From positions 164,961,310 to 165,025,309 of the forward strand of contig NC_134837.1 of NCBI RefSeq assembly GCF_004210375.1: a stretch of 64,000 nt of DNA, given 5' to 3'. The notes beneath the pieces were generated by a model that did no database searches, had not been told where the DNA came from, and was given only the letters and a program-made list of their open reading frames with translations. Position 1 is the stretch's first letter, and each line of letters starts with the position of its first letter. The translations under genes and the position numbers were made by a program. Below are positions 37,150-49,700 of the stretch, piece by piece. The stretch is from Tachypleus tridentatus (lineage: Eukaryota; Arthropoda; Merostomata; Xiphosura; Limulidae).

Positions 37150-37420
37150 CCAGGAATTGGTCTTCTGCTCTTTGTAGGAAAAAGTTCAAAAGAGGCTACT
37201 AGGATGATGAAGAATGTCATATGATGGCAGGTTAACACCTGAAATTATTTTATCTTGCAAAAAGAGTTAGAGTAAACTTGATTGAGGTTAAGATTTTATA
37301 GAAAATTTATTAATTATCTTTTTCCAGAATTAATGGTGAGAATGGTAAGACAAGGGGACACAAATATAAATTTTTTTCAAGGTGGGTAGTTGTCTCTTCT
37401 AGTCTCAAATATGAAGGTTG
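37150..37420 (+). repeat. CR1-like LINE 3' fragment in RPA1 intron
   Basis: Frames read KVQKRLLG, SYDGRLTPEI and TRGHKYKFFQGG. These correspond to the 'RVQRRAT', 'YEERLKEL' and 'TRGHS.KL.KG' blocks near the C terminus of CR1-type reverse transcriptases. Short, broken, sense orientation relative to RPA1. Confidence 0.5.
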
Positions 37421-39150
37421 TTTAGTTTTCTGATGTGTCTCAACACATACTCAGATATTTTAATTATCCTGCCACCATATGCTTAATAAAGGTTATAAGC
37501 ATCTTTACCAACAAAATAAAGTGTAATTAATGTAAAAAGTCAACTTTTTTTGTGAAAGCACACTACAGTTGCTCTTTTTTTAACTCCTCAACATCCAACC
37601 TTAGAAAGGAAAGATTAATGGTGTTATTGTAACATGTTATGTGCATGTGCACTGACATCATTCTCTGTTACACTTTTCTTTACATCAGAAAACTTCTGTT
37701 GAATAACAGTGCATAATAAAAAGGTTTATGTTAATTGGGTCTTGAAAAACACTAAGAAAAAGAAGCAAAATACATATATTTCCCGAGGCTTTCTCATTTA
37801 ATAATGTGTAATTTATGCACACAAGCATTTCTCTTTGTAACATAATTTCTACAAGATTTGCTTCTATATGCACCAACAAGTTAATGAAGATTTTTATCAG
37901 TGGGAGCACTCAGAGCACAACTCCCTCCCTTGGCATGGTAAACTAACTCCATCATTGTTTGTATAAATTTACATTTGGGGTATTGATTTATTTAGACTGT
38001 TCTCTCAAATAAATACACAAAACTACATCAGCCTAATAAAATGATTCACACAACAGCAGCAGTAGTAATTACAGCTTGGTAATTAGTAGTACTTAATCAC
38101 TGATTAATGACCAAAAAATGGGTTTCTGCTACTTTTTTAACCACTGACATAGTATTAATTTTTATATTCTACCTTACATTGATTTATTCATTGTTTTTTA
38201 AAATATTTTTGAACTGTCATTTGTTTCATATAATTGGCATCTTCAGAAAGTTGCTATTTGCACATTTATATAAAAAACAACAACACAAGTTTTAAGAGGA
38301 AGAATCTTTTAAGAATCTTGGTGGACATATGTAGAATATTATTCCTCATCATTCTGCCAAAAATGATCTGTGTCCATTGATAATGACTTACATATTGACA
38401 CCTTCATATTTATTGAGAGCTAAATATGATCAGTGCTATTTGGTGGGAGTATACAGTCTATTGCATGCCCCTCTTGTTGAAATGATGTGATCACATCACT
38501 AATTGACAAGATTATAAGCAAAAGCATCCTTTTTCCAGCCATATTCAGACATTTGTACAACTCTAGTTTTTTGTCTCACTCTACAATTTGGCAGCATTTC
38601 TTGTAGGTATTGTCAGTATTCATTTCAGAACTGAATAAAACAAACAAAAAGGAGTATATATTGAATGTTAGTTGCTTTTTGACTTTCTTTAACATTTATT
38701 CAACAGCCCTTTACCTATAAAGAACAAAAAGTTTTGTCTATAATTCTACAACATCATTAAAATATGGAAGTGCAGTGTTAATATTTAAAATAAATATCTA
38801 TTGATAAGATTTAACGCATGCTTTGCATGAATTTGTATAAAGAATGATAGCAAAAATATAAACTTATTGAAGACATCCAATTTTTCTTTTGCCCAAATTT
38901 AACCTCCATACAGTTAATTAATATTTAACTGTAAAAAATGTGCCCTTAGACCAGCATGTGTTGTTAATAGGATGATACAGAATGAAATGATTGCTTATCT
39001 GTTAGGCTCTAGAGAATTGCCAAGGTATGAAACAAAATATGTATTAGTAATTACTTTTTGAGCTAAACAAAGCAGCAAGTTTTTTTGCTGAAATTAAAGT
39101 ATTTTGATGTATACTATAGTTATTAAAGTAAATGCAAGAAGGTCTCTTTA
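37421..39150. other. Intron sequence, nothing recognised
   Basis: AT-rich intron of RPA1 with chance open frames only (for example 37,685-37,909 minus, 38,107-38,295 plus). Confidence 0.5.
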
Positions 39151-39157
39151 ATAACAG

Positions 39158-39266
39158 TTGTGATGTTGGCCACTCACTTGAATGACCTGATTGATAAAGG
39201 AGAATTAGAAAGGAACTCGGTGATTCGTCTTGATAGATATCTCTGTAATGAGATTCAACCAAGAAA
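39158..39266 (+). CDS. RPA1: RPA1 exon 3 (DBD-F) with out-of-phase end
   Basis: The split codon completed at 39,158 gives Phe, followed by VMLATHLNDLIDKGELERN and SVIRLDRYLCNEIQPRK. The LATHLN and RLDRYL blocks align with the vertebrate 'MLATQLNPL' and 'QIHRFIVN' of the RPA70 N domain. The acceptor is 'ctctttaataacag' and the donor GTATGT. The donor leaves phase 2 ('AA'), but the next exon needs phase 1. One surplus A in the AAA run at 39,264-39,266 would explain it. Exon identity is secure; the junction is not. Confidence 0.88.
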
Positions 39267-39877
39267 GTATGTTTGTTTTCTTTGAATTCTAAAATAATTA
39301 AAACAGTGAGATACAAAGTTGGATATTATAAAAATGTTAAAATTTAGTTCCTTTAAGGCTAATGTAATTTATTTTACCTGTGTTGTAGTTATCATACGTA
39401 GACAATTAAGAACCTGTCACAGAAATGTTTATAAAGAATAAATTTGTAATCATGCATGAGGTACTTGAAGACATTGAAAAAAGAATAAACTTTAGTTTTT
39501 ATTTTTAATGTAGAGCTAATTACTTTTAGTGTTTTTTGTACATGAAAATTCATGCTTTGAGAATAACCTTCATGTTGGTTATTTACAAACTTAGTATGTA
39601 ATTAATATGAAAAAATTAACATTTTTGGCTCATGTACTTGAACACATTTGTTGGTAGTTTTACAAATGAAGGCTTGTGTAAGGTAGGTTAAACATATGGC
39701 ACATGACAAATGTTTTGATTAACATTGAAATTTGTATATCTTTTCTAATAAGCTTCATCTCAACTGTTTGCATATTTAGTTAAAATGTATGTTTGGATAA
39801 CGTAGTTAACGCTTAATAGTATGCATGTGATGTTATAATTAGATTAAATAACATTTGCATAACAACTATGTTATATA

Positions 39878-40278
39878 TTAGGTTGAGGAATAATTTGTGA
39901 GCATTTTTAAATAATTTCATTCAAGCATTACATGCAAGACTATACAATACTTCAATGCATGAACACATTACACCCAAAACATTTATTATGATACTTTATT
40001 TCATGTAATACCTAGGTATATAGTATGCATTGTTTTAAACGAAATTGCAAGAAATTAAATGCGAAAAGCAGATGGTGTCGAAAATGCTCGATTTTGACAT
40101 TCCATTTAATGAGCTGAAAATGAAAGCAAAAATTAAAGACATATGAAAATCAAACACACCATCTATTAGAGCAAAAAATTATCTACCAAATGACATGAAA
40201 TATTTTGTGAAAGCGTTTCATTTATGAATATATTTTTTTAACTTGAAAAAACGCTCACGAATTATTCCTCAACCCAAT
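39878..40278. mobile_element. MITE with about 25-bp inverted ends in RPA1 intron
   Basis: The left end 'ttaggttgaggaataatttg' and the right end, read as reverse complement 'ttgggttgaggaataattcg', match with one to three differences, and TA-containing flanks adjoin them. The 400-base interior has no open frame. Size, ends and TA-rich target fit a mariner-type MITE. Confidence 0.8.
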
Positions 40279-40589
40279 ATGTTTGCAAGAAAAGTAAAGA
40301 AAAATTTCATTCCAGTTTGCAACAATTCAAAATTTTGTTCCACATATCACACATTATAACAAATCTCCTAATACATTGTTAATGGTGATATATCAGATAA
40401 TCTGATGATACTTTCCAGCAAACACTTTAGACTCTGAATTATGAACTCATCCCTTGGTTTAATTGACCAGCATAATTAAAATGTTAAACTGAGTATTGCT
40501 TGTTTTTTCATAACCTTGGCTAATACTGATTTAACAGAGATCTCCTGTTTTTGATGAGTGGAACGTGTTTTATATATTTTATTTGTGAT

Positions 40590-43460
40590 ATGGTACTCTC
40601 CCTCCTTTCCTAAGATTAGCTATTTTTATTTTGTGCTGTTTTCTATTTGAGAACATTTTTTGAATACATGCCACAAGCTTTTATCTATCCATTTGTTGAA
40701 ATCCAGAGTTACACCATGTCTCTCATGTGAATCACTACACATCATCTCCACCAATTGGATAGTACTATATCAAGTAATGCATGTGACTCCATCTATGTGC
40801 CTCCACTGACGTATCACTTCTTATTTGGCAGTGTTAGAGTGCATATATCTTTTTTTAGAACAATTATTACTCTAGAAATGGTTTAACTTTCATTAACTTA
40901 GTTTCATTTCAATTTTGTTTGAGAGCATTTGATTTACCAGCATTTAATATATATATTTTTTGTTGATTTCAAATCACGCATGAATTTTAAAGTCACTGTT
41001 ATCACTTTGGGTACATATCACTTGTCCCTCTTCTCACTTTTGGCCACAGGAAAAGCTGACCTGTCAGGAGACTTTGCAGCCATTGTTCATGGGGAGATGA
41101 AGTACTTTATGGAATGCATATTGTCTTCTGTTTGTCCCTTATTCCTCCTGTACATTGAACCTTTTACAAGTTTATGCTTGCTATCATTTTGATCTCCCAT
41201 AGTTTGCTGTATCTTCCCACACCTTTCTAAGGAATCTGTTTAGTTCTTATCAATTTTCTCAGAGTATATATCTCAGGTATGTGTTGTTTTCTTTCTTGCC
41301 GTTAGTTTTTTTCCTATTTCATTTTATTCAGGTTTACATTGTGCTTTTGCTATCTTATTTGTGACTTTTTGGGGGGCTACCACATTCTGGACCATCAGTT
41401 GTGGATTCAATTTACCTATTTGGGGGGACGAGCCCTAAAAATTTATTCTTTATCTTATCTCTGCCTCATCTTCCTTTTTGAGGCTTTTTATGGAAACCCT
41501 CTGGAGTTTCTTGGGCCATTTTCCTTCTTTCTCATTATTAGGTGCATGTTGTCTCTAGCTTTGGCCAAGCACAGGTGGTTCACTTTTCTTTTGATCTTTG
41601 ATGCCCACGATGCTATATTTTTGTAGATCCTATCAACTAGTTTTGAATAGGAGGGTCATTCTTATGGCCCCCCTTTTTATGACATTTTAGGTTTGACATA
41701 ATTATTGTATCCTTGTTGTTGTGGGTAGTTTATGTCCAACAAGATTCTTTCTTTTTTGTTTCTCTCCAAGTGTCTCACATGGCTCTTTCATAGAGATTCT
41801 TTGGTCTCCTCGATTTCAGGTGTCAGATGGAATTATCCCATACCATCCGGTTTTTCTCATTTTTGCATGGTCCTTGCTTCCCCTATCCTTTCAATGTTGA
41901 TCTGTTCCTTCTGGCTCTGTCAGCTACCAAGGTACATGTTGCTTCCAGTCTAAAGAGTTATTGTTCTTCCTGCTCTCACTGTACCTCTGTTTACACATCT
42001 TTCTGTGTATTCTCTATTTTATTTCTCCTTGATGGTATATTTCTTCCTCCTCTTGGCCTGTAGTCATTTTAGGTCAGGTAATTTTGCCCTCAATGTTACC
42101 AGGTTACTTTACTACTACTCTCTTATCCTATATCCATATTATACTTTCCTCCCATCAGTTACATCGCTTTCTTTTTTCTTCTGCCTCTCATCTTCATTGA
42201 CCGTTGGAGGACATTATACAGTATGGCATTTGAGTGACTTCTATCTACAACACATTGCTGTTTCTGTTGCCTACCATCTGTAGCTCTTCTCTTGACTTCG
42301 ACAAAGCTGTAACACAAGGTAAGTCTTTTCCAATGCTTTCTTTTGAAGTTTGAGAGAAACAATCACATAAGTTCTTACACAGGTTTTGGTTTTCCATTTT
42401 TCATTCTGAATTGCTCTTCTATGTGTAGGTTGCAGATGATCTTGAAATGTTTCTGCTTTTGTTTTTGGTTTTGCCTTATTAGGAGGTAGTTGATGACCTG
42501 GGTTGTTTCAGATTTGTTTGTGATTGTGGAAGTTGAATGCATAGACTTACTTAGAATTCCTGGATCCCTGTCATTAGGCCAACCTGTGTGTTCCTGAAGT
42601 CTTTTGATAGGTTTCCTCTCAACTCTAGGAATGAGGTAAAGGTGGCTGAAGTCCTCATTCTACTCTTATGATGATGTTGGTACCCAGCAAATGAGGTTTT
42701 GGATGTAGTTTACTTGCTGAGTGCAGTCCATCATACCTTAGCCACTCTACACCTTTGGGCACATTATCTCTTACCCACCTTCTGTCATGGGATTGAGTGA
42801 TTCTATTTCTTTTATGTCTCTTTTTTTTTTTGTATCATTCTTTCCCATGCAAATGTGTTCTCCTAATGTTCTGCCATGTCTGGTTCTCCTGACTTTATCA
42901 CTATTTTATGGCAAGGAGATACCTGGCTCAGATTTGTTGCAATGCCTCTACTTACAGCTTCTGATCTGCTTCACTCAATTAAGATACTTTCAGGGGATAT
43001 GTTTGTGCTTTTCTTGTACCAATCCCTGCTCCACTGTAGGATTCAAGCTAATCTTGTGAGCAAAGGGAGAGTACCATAACAGAAGTCATAACTGTTTTAA
43101 ATGAAAATGTATTTCCAGTAAACATTTCCCTCTTCTGACATCACCCACCTTTCTTCCTTACTGTGTTCTGGTTCTTATGTCTTGTGCCAAACTTCAAAGT
43201 GATAGTTCAGTGGTGGCATTTAGAGGGATTCATGTGCATCATGTGATAATAGTGCTCTCCTATTGTTGGAGAGATGATGCATAGTGATTTTCATAAGAGA
43301 TGTATTGGAACTTTGGATTCCAACAGAAGCAGGGTTGAAGGCTTGTGGTATGCATTCAAAAAATGTTTTGAGATAGATGGCAGCACAAAATTAGAAAAGC
43401 TAATCTTATGAGAGAGGGAAGTATCTATTTGAAATAGATTTTCATTTAGGAAAATTATAA
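40590..43460 (+). mobile_element. DIRS-like element A, decayed, in RPA1 intron
   Basis: Inverted terminal repeats are at about 40,590-40,780 and 43,245-43,415 (for example 'gatgatg..tagtgatt' and 'gcttgtgg.atg.attcaaa'). In addition 43,083-43,136, just inside the right repeat, is the reverse complement of 43,408-43,460 at the outer right end. This internal complementary region next to one inverted repeat is the arrangement of DIRS tyrosine-recombinase retrotransposons. The pyrimidine-rich interior has no intact gene; at 2.9 kb it is shorter than typical DIRS (4-6 kb). Class assigned by structure. Confidence 0.6.
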
Positions 43461-43780
43461 CTTTTATTACCCAACATTGAAGATTTACTGGCAAGTAATT
43501 TTAAATGTGCATTACTGACACAATAGTTAAATAAGAAATTGTCAAAGAATCTACACTATAATAATATTAAAAGAGAATTGTTCAGTCCTGGCCAGAGAAT
43601 ATGATAAAATTATATTTGTAACAAAAAGGGGGTTGCTGTCAAAGTAACGTTATTATGTCTTATTTCTGTTAATTATAGTAAAAATTGTATGCTGCATAAG
43701 ATCCACATCTGTTTTACAGGACATAGTTATGAAAAAAAAGGAATGTTTTTTTATACAATATAAAAATGTCTTTCATTCAG

Positions 43781-43918
43781 ACGTGTGGATAACCATCTTG
43801 CAACTGACAGTCCTTGCTCGAGGCAGTGTGGTTGGAGGGAGGATTGGAAATCCTGTACTTACATCAGAAGTTGGACAAGCACACTCATCTGATGCTGTAT
43901 TAGCTGCTGAGGACAGTA
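43781..43918 (+). CDS. RPA1: RPA1 exon 4 (end of DBD-F, start of linker)
   Basis: The translation VWITILQLTVLARGSVVGGR continues as IGNPVLTSEVGQAHSSDAV. It matches '[27 protein letters not shown]' of vertebrate RPA70: the last strand and helix of the N domain, the conserved IGNPV, and then the Ser/Ala-rich flexible linker. The acceptor is 'tctttcattcag' (needs two bases, AC, to complete a codon) and the donor GTAGGT. It ends in phase 1 and joins the next exon as a Ser codon. An upstream acceptor at 43,719 would add about 21 unconserved residues and is less likely. Confidence 0.88.
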
Positions 43919-44154
43919 GTAGGTTGTTTTTCTAATTACTTATGTTATTTCCAGTGGAGCACTAAATTGGAGGGTTTGTGGATGGATTGATTATTTTTCT
44001 TCCTGAAATAAGTCCTCCTTTTTTTGAAAGCAACTACATGTTTACTATAGTAATTTATTTCCTATATACTGGTACTCATTTCTCTTCCTTTGTAGTTTTC
44101 CTGATGCTTATAACAGAAAAAAAATATCATTAAAAGTAAACTTTTATTTGATTC

Positions 44155-44310
44155 AGAGGTGAGTGGAAGCTTCAAGGCTTGTGGTATGAGAACTGTTTGT
44201 TTGTATACATAGGGCACTGCTGAATGAGGATAACTATTTAGGTGAAAAGAGATAAGTGCCTATCAGAAATGCAGTTTCATTATGGGAAAGTTATAACTTG
44301 AATTTGGTCA
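44155..44310 (+). repeat. Solo right-end fragment of a DIRS-like element
   Basis: It is related to 43,335-43,460 of element A: 'aaggcttgtggtatg', then 'agagataagtgcctatcagaaatgcag..tttcatta.ggaaagttataact' in parallel order. No left end or body was found near it. Confidence 0.6.
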
Positions 44311-45084
44311 AACATCATTTCTCAGGTTCTTATTAATAAATATTAGAATGCATTATTTTATTTTATTTTCATGCTCTCACTGTTAACATATTTTCAGGTC
44401 TAATCCTGATAATATTTCATAAAGTTTGTCCAGCTTGGGACATCTTTATTAGTCCTTGATATATGTACTGAGCTAACAATGCAGAAAGGCTTTTTTAACG
44501 AAAATATAATATTAAAACTTAAAATTGGATGTATTAAACATTCTAATACTACTGGTAACAAAAGCAGTTGCAAAAATATAGTATAGTATATCTTATCAAC
44601 TGAACACAGAATCATTAGCAATCAGCCTAAAATGATTTGCTTCTGCAACATCCAGAGAGGGAAGATTAGATACCTGGCTGCATTTGGTAGACAGACAATC
44701 GTATCTTTGTGCTAGTGACATCGTTGCATCTTGTGTGATAGCTGTGCTCTAGAAATTCAGTCACATTTCCAATTTTTGCACAGAAACAAGTAGGTAAACA
44801 ATCAAGTGTTCATTCACTTCACATAATAACTTGGCACATATTGATTCTCTTGTACAACACCCTTAGTTAGAGAAAATAGTTAAGGTTTTATACAATTTCT
44901 CATTTATCATTTGCATTGTTTTATATATTATATTTTTTATTTTAACATTCAGTTGTTAACTTATTAAACCTTTCAACTCAATGCACAACTCATTAATAAA
45001 ATTAAATCTTTTATAGAAAGCAAAATGTAAACATCATGAGCCCAGAGGAAGACCAGTAGTAATAATAAGATGTCTCCAATGTCA

Positions 45085-45192
45085 CAGCAACATGTCTGCA
45101 GACTTATAATGCAAGAAATCAGGTTTTAATACCCATGATGGGCAGAGCACAGATAGCCCATGTGTAACTTTGTGCTCAATTTCAAGTAATCA
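45085..45192 (+). repeat. Short tRNA-derived SINE, family B, in RPA1 intron
   Basis: Head with 'gtctgcagacttataatgc' and a B-box-like 'gttttaatacc', body 'gggcagagcacagatagccc', tail 'caatttcaa'. Sense orientation. Confidence 0.75.
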
Positions 45193-45558
45193 AAGTAATA
45201 AGAAATAAAAATTAAATTGCAACAGTTGTAAGTATTGAGAGGAAAGAAATATGTAAAAACTAATGTAGCTTAATCTGTAATATATTATGTTATAGACCAC
45301 ACTGTTTTAAAGTTGGTATACAAAATATTCATAATAAGAGCTTATATTAATGGAAGGTAAAACAAGTTCTGGTCAATTAACTAAAATAGTACACTATTAC
45401 TGCAAACAATTTAACAAAAAGAATCAAAATTTTAAATGTGAAAGTTTATAAAAGTTGCTAAACTCCATAATATGTAGCAATAATATTGTTGAACTTCCAA
45501 CACAGTTGAAAGTATTTTCCAAAATGTATTATTTGGTGCAATAATAGTTGTTCTTTTA

Positions 45559-48290
45559 CGTTGGCTTTGCCTTTTTAGTATTGGTTTTTGCATGCTCCAA
45601 TTTATTTATACCCCTCTTAACTACCATTTCTAAAAGCTAATGTGCAAATTTCTCCACTCATATCAATGTTCCCACTATCCTGATACTGTATACAAGAATC
45701 TCACTTGGATAGTTTAATCAGTTTTATTGGACACAACATTGGTCATAGTTTTCTTTGAATATATATACATATATATATAAAACTAAATTAGATGTGATAT
45801 TTGCAGGTGTAAATTCTTGTGTTACTGTTGTTAACAAGGTAGCTAATCTGACTTTCTGTATTTCTCCTTTGTTATCTAATGTTTCTCTGTGGTAGGTGGA
45901 GTGTTATTTTTGGTTGGAGCTGTCCATGTTTTTATCTGCTGAGAGATGAAGACATTGATTTGACTTGGGGTGTTTTCTCCTAGGGCTTCTGAAGTTACTT
46001 TTATTTTTGTTGATCCTGAGAAGAATTTGGATTTTTTTCTTTCACTTTTCTTTACTATGTTAGTTCCTCACAAGTCCAATTTGGGTTTTACTCCCTTTCT
46101 TTTATTAATATGGATTTCTGATGTGAAGATTTTCCTCGTCTCCTTTGAGTATCTAATTTGTCCTCCTTCCTGATTATTCTGGTTGAGGCAAGGAGATTTA
46201 CTCTTTTATTGCATTTTTACTGTGGGATAGATAGATCTTGTACCCTCCTTTGTTTGATTGCCTTGGTTTTCTTTCCTCCTGGTGGAAGTGTATTTGTTTT
46301 GGCTGCTGACATGTTGATGTCAAAAGTTGAAGTTGTTAGCATGTTTCTAGAACTTTCTCTCTCTCTCTTTAAGTCTTCCTATATTCTAATATTTTTTTTT
46401 TAAGCCTGTGGTAATGAGTTACATCTCAGTAGATTCAACATATTTGTTTTTTGCTGGCCATTTCACTTATCCATTGGGGGATTTTTTTATGGTCTGATAT
46501 TCAAACTCTTCTCAATGCTTTCCTTGCTTGTTCTTTACATGCTCAGGAAGCTTTCTTGTTGTTGTTTTATCTCACCTCATGGCTGTTTTTAACAATATTT
46601 GCTTGTCAGAGTCTTGTCTCTCTATTATCCAAGATCCATTATGTCTTGCTTCGACTGGATCTCACTTTGTGGAAAATATTGCCCAGACAGGTGTGCTTCT
46701 CTCAATCTAGTTACACACTAACAACCAATTTGATTATTCTTACTACTGGTTGTAACAATCTCTGTAGGAATGGTGTGTTTCATAAGACCATCTAGGCATT
46801 CACCAGATGATATTACTACATTATCATGCACTGTCACTCATGGACTTTTGTGAATAAAGCTAAATGGGATTCTATCTGTCTCTGCCAGTCATTGGAATCA
46901 ATAGATTGGGGTTTATTTACTTTTAAAAGTTTAGAGAACTTGGTTCATCTATTGCACTGTTTTGCAGGACTCCCTTATGCACATTAAATCCCTGATTCTA
47001 CTAGTGGAGATAGGGAGTCCTTACCTTGCCTAGTTTTTAGTTACTTGGTGGTGGACAGAGGCTTTTCCTTCAAAGTGTTAGAGTGCATTCTTCCAACTCT
47101 TGGACAAGAAGAAGAAGTTGGGGGCTCTCCTACTTGAGTCCCTGGATATTTTTTTCCAGATATCAGTAGGAGTGACACTAGCCTCTTTGGGAACCTACTC
47201 ATAATTCTGGTTCAAACTTGACACTATTTGGTTGTGGTGTGCATGGCTCTTTTCTCAGATCAATGTTGATTTTGTCTATTGTTCATGTAAAGAGATTCAG
47301 TATCTCTTCATAATTCTGAATATGAAGTGATCCAGTTTGAGGTTCTTGGTTAAGCACAGGTTCAATGTCCTCTCTATAATTCTAGGATCAAGTGGAATAT
47401 TTCTTGGCCATTGGGGATTGAGAATGAATGTTGATAATTCCAGACCAAATGAGTTCTATTTCTTTGGCTAAGGCATGCATGATCCTGTTGTTCTGATCCT
47501 GGAGTGCTGCTTTTTAGATTTTTTCAGGTGGAGGAGAAAGTTTGTCCACTTTCTTTCCATGAATTGGGTGGTGTAAAACATGCCACTGTTTGGCTAGAAG
47601 TTAGGATCCAATCAAAAGTATATTTACAACATTGTGATCCAATATCCTTAGCCACCAATATGGGATATAGGGATCAAGACTCCTTAATTCCAACTTCAAA
47701 TTGTGGAACATCACTATCTGATTGGGGCTGGCCTAAAACAATGATTACTCGTGTACTGTTTCACCCTTGATACAGGAATTCAGTTCTGGGTGAAGAGCAT
47801 ATATGTACTGGATGTAGTGCAGTTCCTCCACTTGTGTACCACTTTTATTGTGGAGCATCACTGTTCAATGTAGATGTTTTCTATATGAATCATGCTTGCA
47901 CTGGCCCTCCACCTTCTCCATGTGGGATTCCAGCTAATTGTCAGCAGATGGTAAATATCTTTTGGAAGTTAACATTTTCTGGAATGTAAAATGTATTTCC
48001 AATAATACTTACTTCTGTTGATACTTTCCTACCCTGCTTCCCCAATAAGAGCTAGTGTAAGTCTCAAAAAAGTGATTACATTATCTAAGTAAGGTATATG
48101 TATACAGTACCAGGATAGAGGACACATTGATGAGGGTGGAGAAATTTTCAAATATTGCTAGGGGTGCTCAAGTGAGGTACAAAAGATTGGAGCATGCAAG
48201 ATTAATGCTTAGATAGGCAAAGCCAATGTTGTCAGTGGAGGTAAGTATTACTGAAAATATATATGTTTCAGTTTAGGAAAATGTTAACTT
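45559..48290 (+). mobile_element. DIRS-like element B, decayed, in RPA1 intron
   Basis: Inverted repeats of about 170 bases lie at 45,559-45,735 and 48,068-48,233 (ends 'cgttggctttgcc' and 'ggcaaagccaatg'). 47,967-48,017 is the reverse complement of 48,241-48,289, as in element A. On the plus strand a decayed reverse transcriptase may be present: YISVDSTYLFFAGH near 46,420 (compare 'HIPI...YLRF...G'), then LSHLMAVFNNICLSE near 46,570 (where the Y-x-DD box is expected) and a VTLASLGTYS near 47,170 resembling the RNase H 'TDAS..GWG' block. The protein similarity is weak; the end structure is the stronger evidence. Confidence 0.6.
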
Positions 48291-49526
48291 TTTTTTTTTT
48301 AAATTTGATACGAGAACTATAGTTGTGAAAAATGAATGAGTTTATGAGCTCTATCCAGAAAGATTGTAATTTCGAACAAATTCTATTGCATCTAAGGCAG
48401 AGTAGTAAACATGGTAATGTAACTTATTTGAAATATTTGCACTTAGAAACAAAGTTTATAACATAATAGTTATATTCTGTATATTGTACATGTACTTTTC
48501 CTTTCTCTGTGTGCAGACTTATGTAGCATCTTCTAGCACTGAAAATGACTTTTTTGTCAACTTTATGTTTATTATGCCAAACAGAGGGTTATGGTCACAC
48601 TGATATTCGTGTCATAACGTAAATGTGTTTTTTAGTCTCTCAGATTAATAATTGATGTCTGAGTTGGGTAGTTAAAATCCACCAAGTATCTGGGTTTTCA
48701 AAGTACCAATACAAACCTGTATTTATTGTGCCATAAAATTTAACTGAAATAAAATATTCTTTTAAAGATTTTTTAGTAGAAAGTTTTTGACTGAGTAATA
48801 TATATCCTCAATGTGAATGTCATAAAATAAATGTAACACCTCCTGAGATCTATAAATTTTGTAGTATATGACCAGATTCTTCAAATCAATGCAGAATGAT
48901 AACTGATGAGATGTATATTACATAACATATAAAAGTCAAAATAATTTCAAAATCTGTGAATCTATGATGTGTGTAATATGTTTCATTAGTAATAGAAAGT
49001 CATTAATTATTTAAAACAATTTTGAGAATTTTATATCTGCTCCCCTATCTTTCATAATATCAAGTCTATCTCTATTCATTATGTCATAATGTTATAAAAA
49101 ACAAAAATCTTCATTCTTTTTAATTCTAAACAAATTGGTTCAAAATGCATGCCATAAAAAAGGATGGCAAAAAAAAAAAAAAAAAATTTAAAGTCTACTC
49201 TTATGCTGTTCATTTTAATTGCCTGCCTTTACACTGTAAAAAGTTAGGCATTTCCTAAATATTTTGAGACCTTTGAATTTTTTGTATTAAACAACTCTGA
49301 TAGAACTAATTATTGTTAGGGCTAAGTGGATGTAGTCTTCCATAAAATTGTTCAAACTCTTTCTCAAATGATATATCTGATGTGACTAAGTTTTTTTGAA
49401 GCTAGAATATGACTTCAATTTAACATTTAAACTGTTATTTTGGAATAAGACAATTGATTATTAAAGAATATATTTATCAAAATTTAGGCTTTGAATTGAT
49501 AGTCAAAATGTACTAAACTTTTCCAG
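48291..49526. other. Intron sequence
   Basis: RPA1 intron between DIRS-like element B and exon 5. It contains a run of about 18 A at 49,169-49,187. Nothing else recognised. Confidence 0.5.
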
Positions 49527-49568
49527 GTGTTCAGCAAAATGTTCCAACTCATCAGACTGTCATTGAAG
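49527..49568 (+). CDS. RPA1: RPA1 exon 5 (linker, 42 nt)
   Basis: A short exon from 'cttttccag' to a GTAGGG donor, phase 1 at both ends. Joined to its neighbours it reads SVQQNVPTHQTVIEG. It lies in the low-conservation linker between DBD-F and DBD-A, so the assignment rests on splice signals and an exact phase match to the exons on both sides, not on similarity. Confidence 0.7.
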
Positions 49569-49700
49569 GTAGGGAAACATATATTTTTAATAATAAACTT
49601 TGTTTAATTTCTTTAAATATATTCACTTTAAGTATTCGTTATGTCATTGCTACAATTGATTTCTGTTATTAATCTAGCAAAATGTTACTTTTTGTAGCAG

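Noticed and set aside
41339..42283. Several overlapping hydrophobic open frames that could suggest membrane proteins
   Set aside because: The hydrophobicity follows from the T/C-rich composition of the DIRS-like element body; frames overlap each other and show no start context or family.
43720..43780. Upstream extension of RPA1 exon 4 from the acceptor at 43,719
   Set aside because: It would insert about 21 residues rich in Lys and Phe into a conserved domain, and needs a weak donor in exon 3.
45970..46795. Chain of open frames rich in Leu, Phe and Ser
   Set aside because: Same cause as in 41,339-42,283: pyrimidine-rich body of a decayed retroelement.
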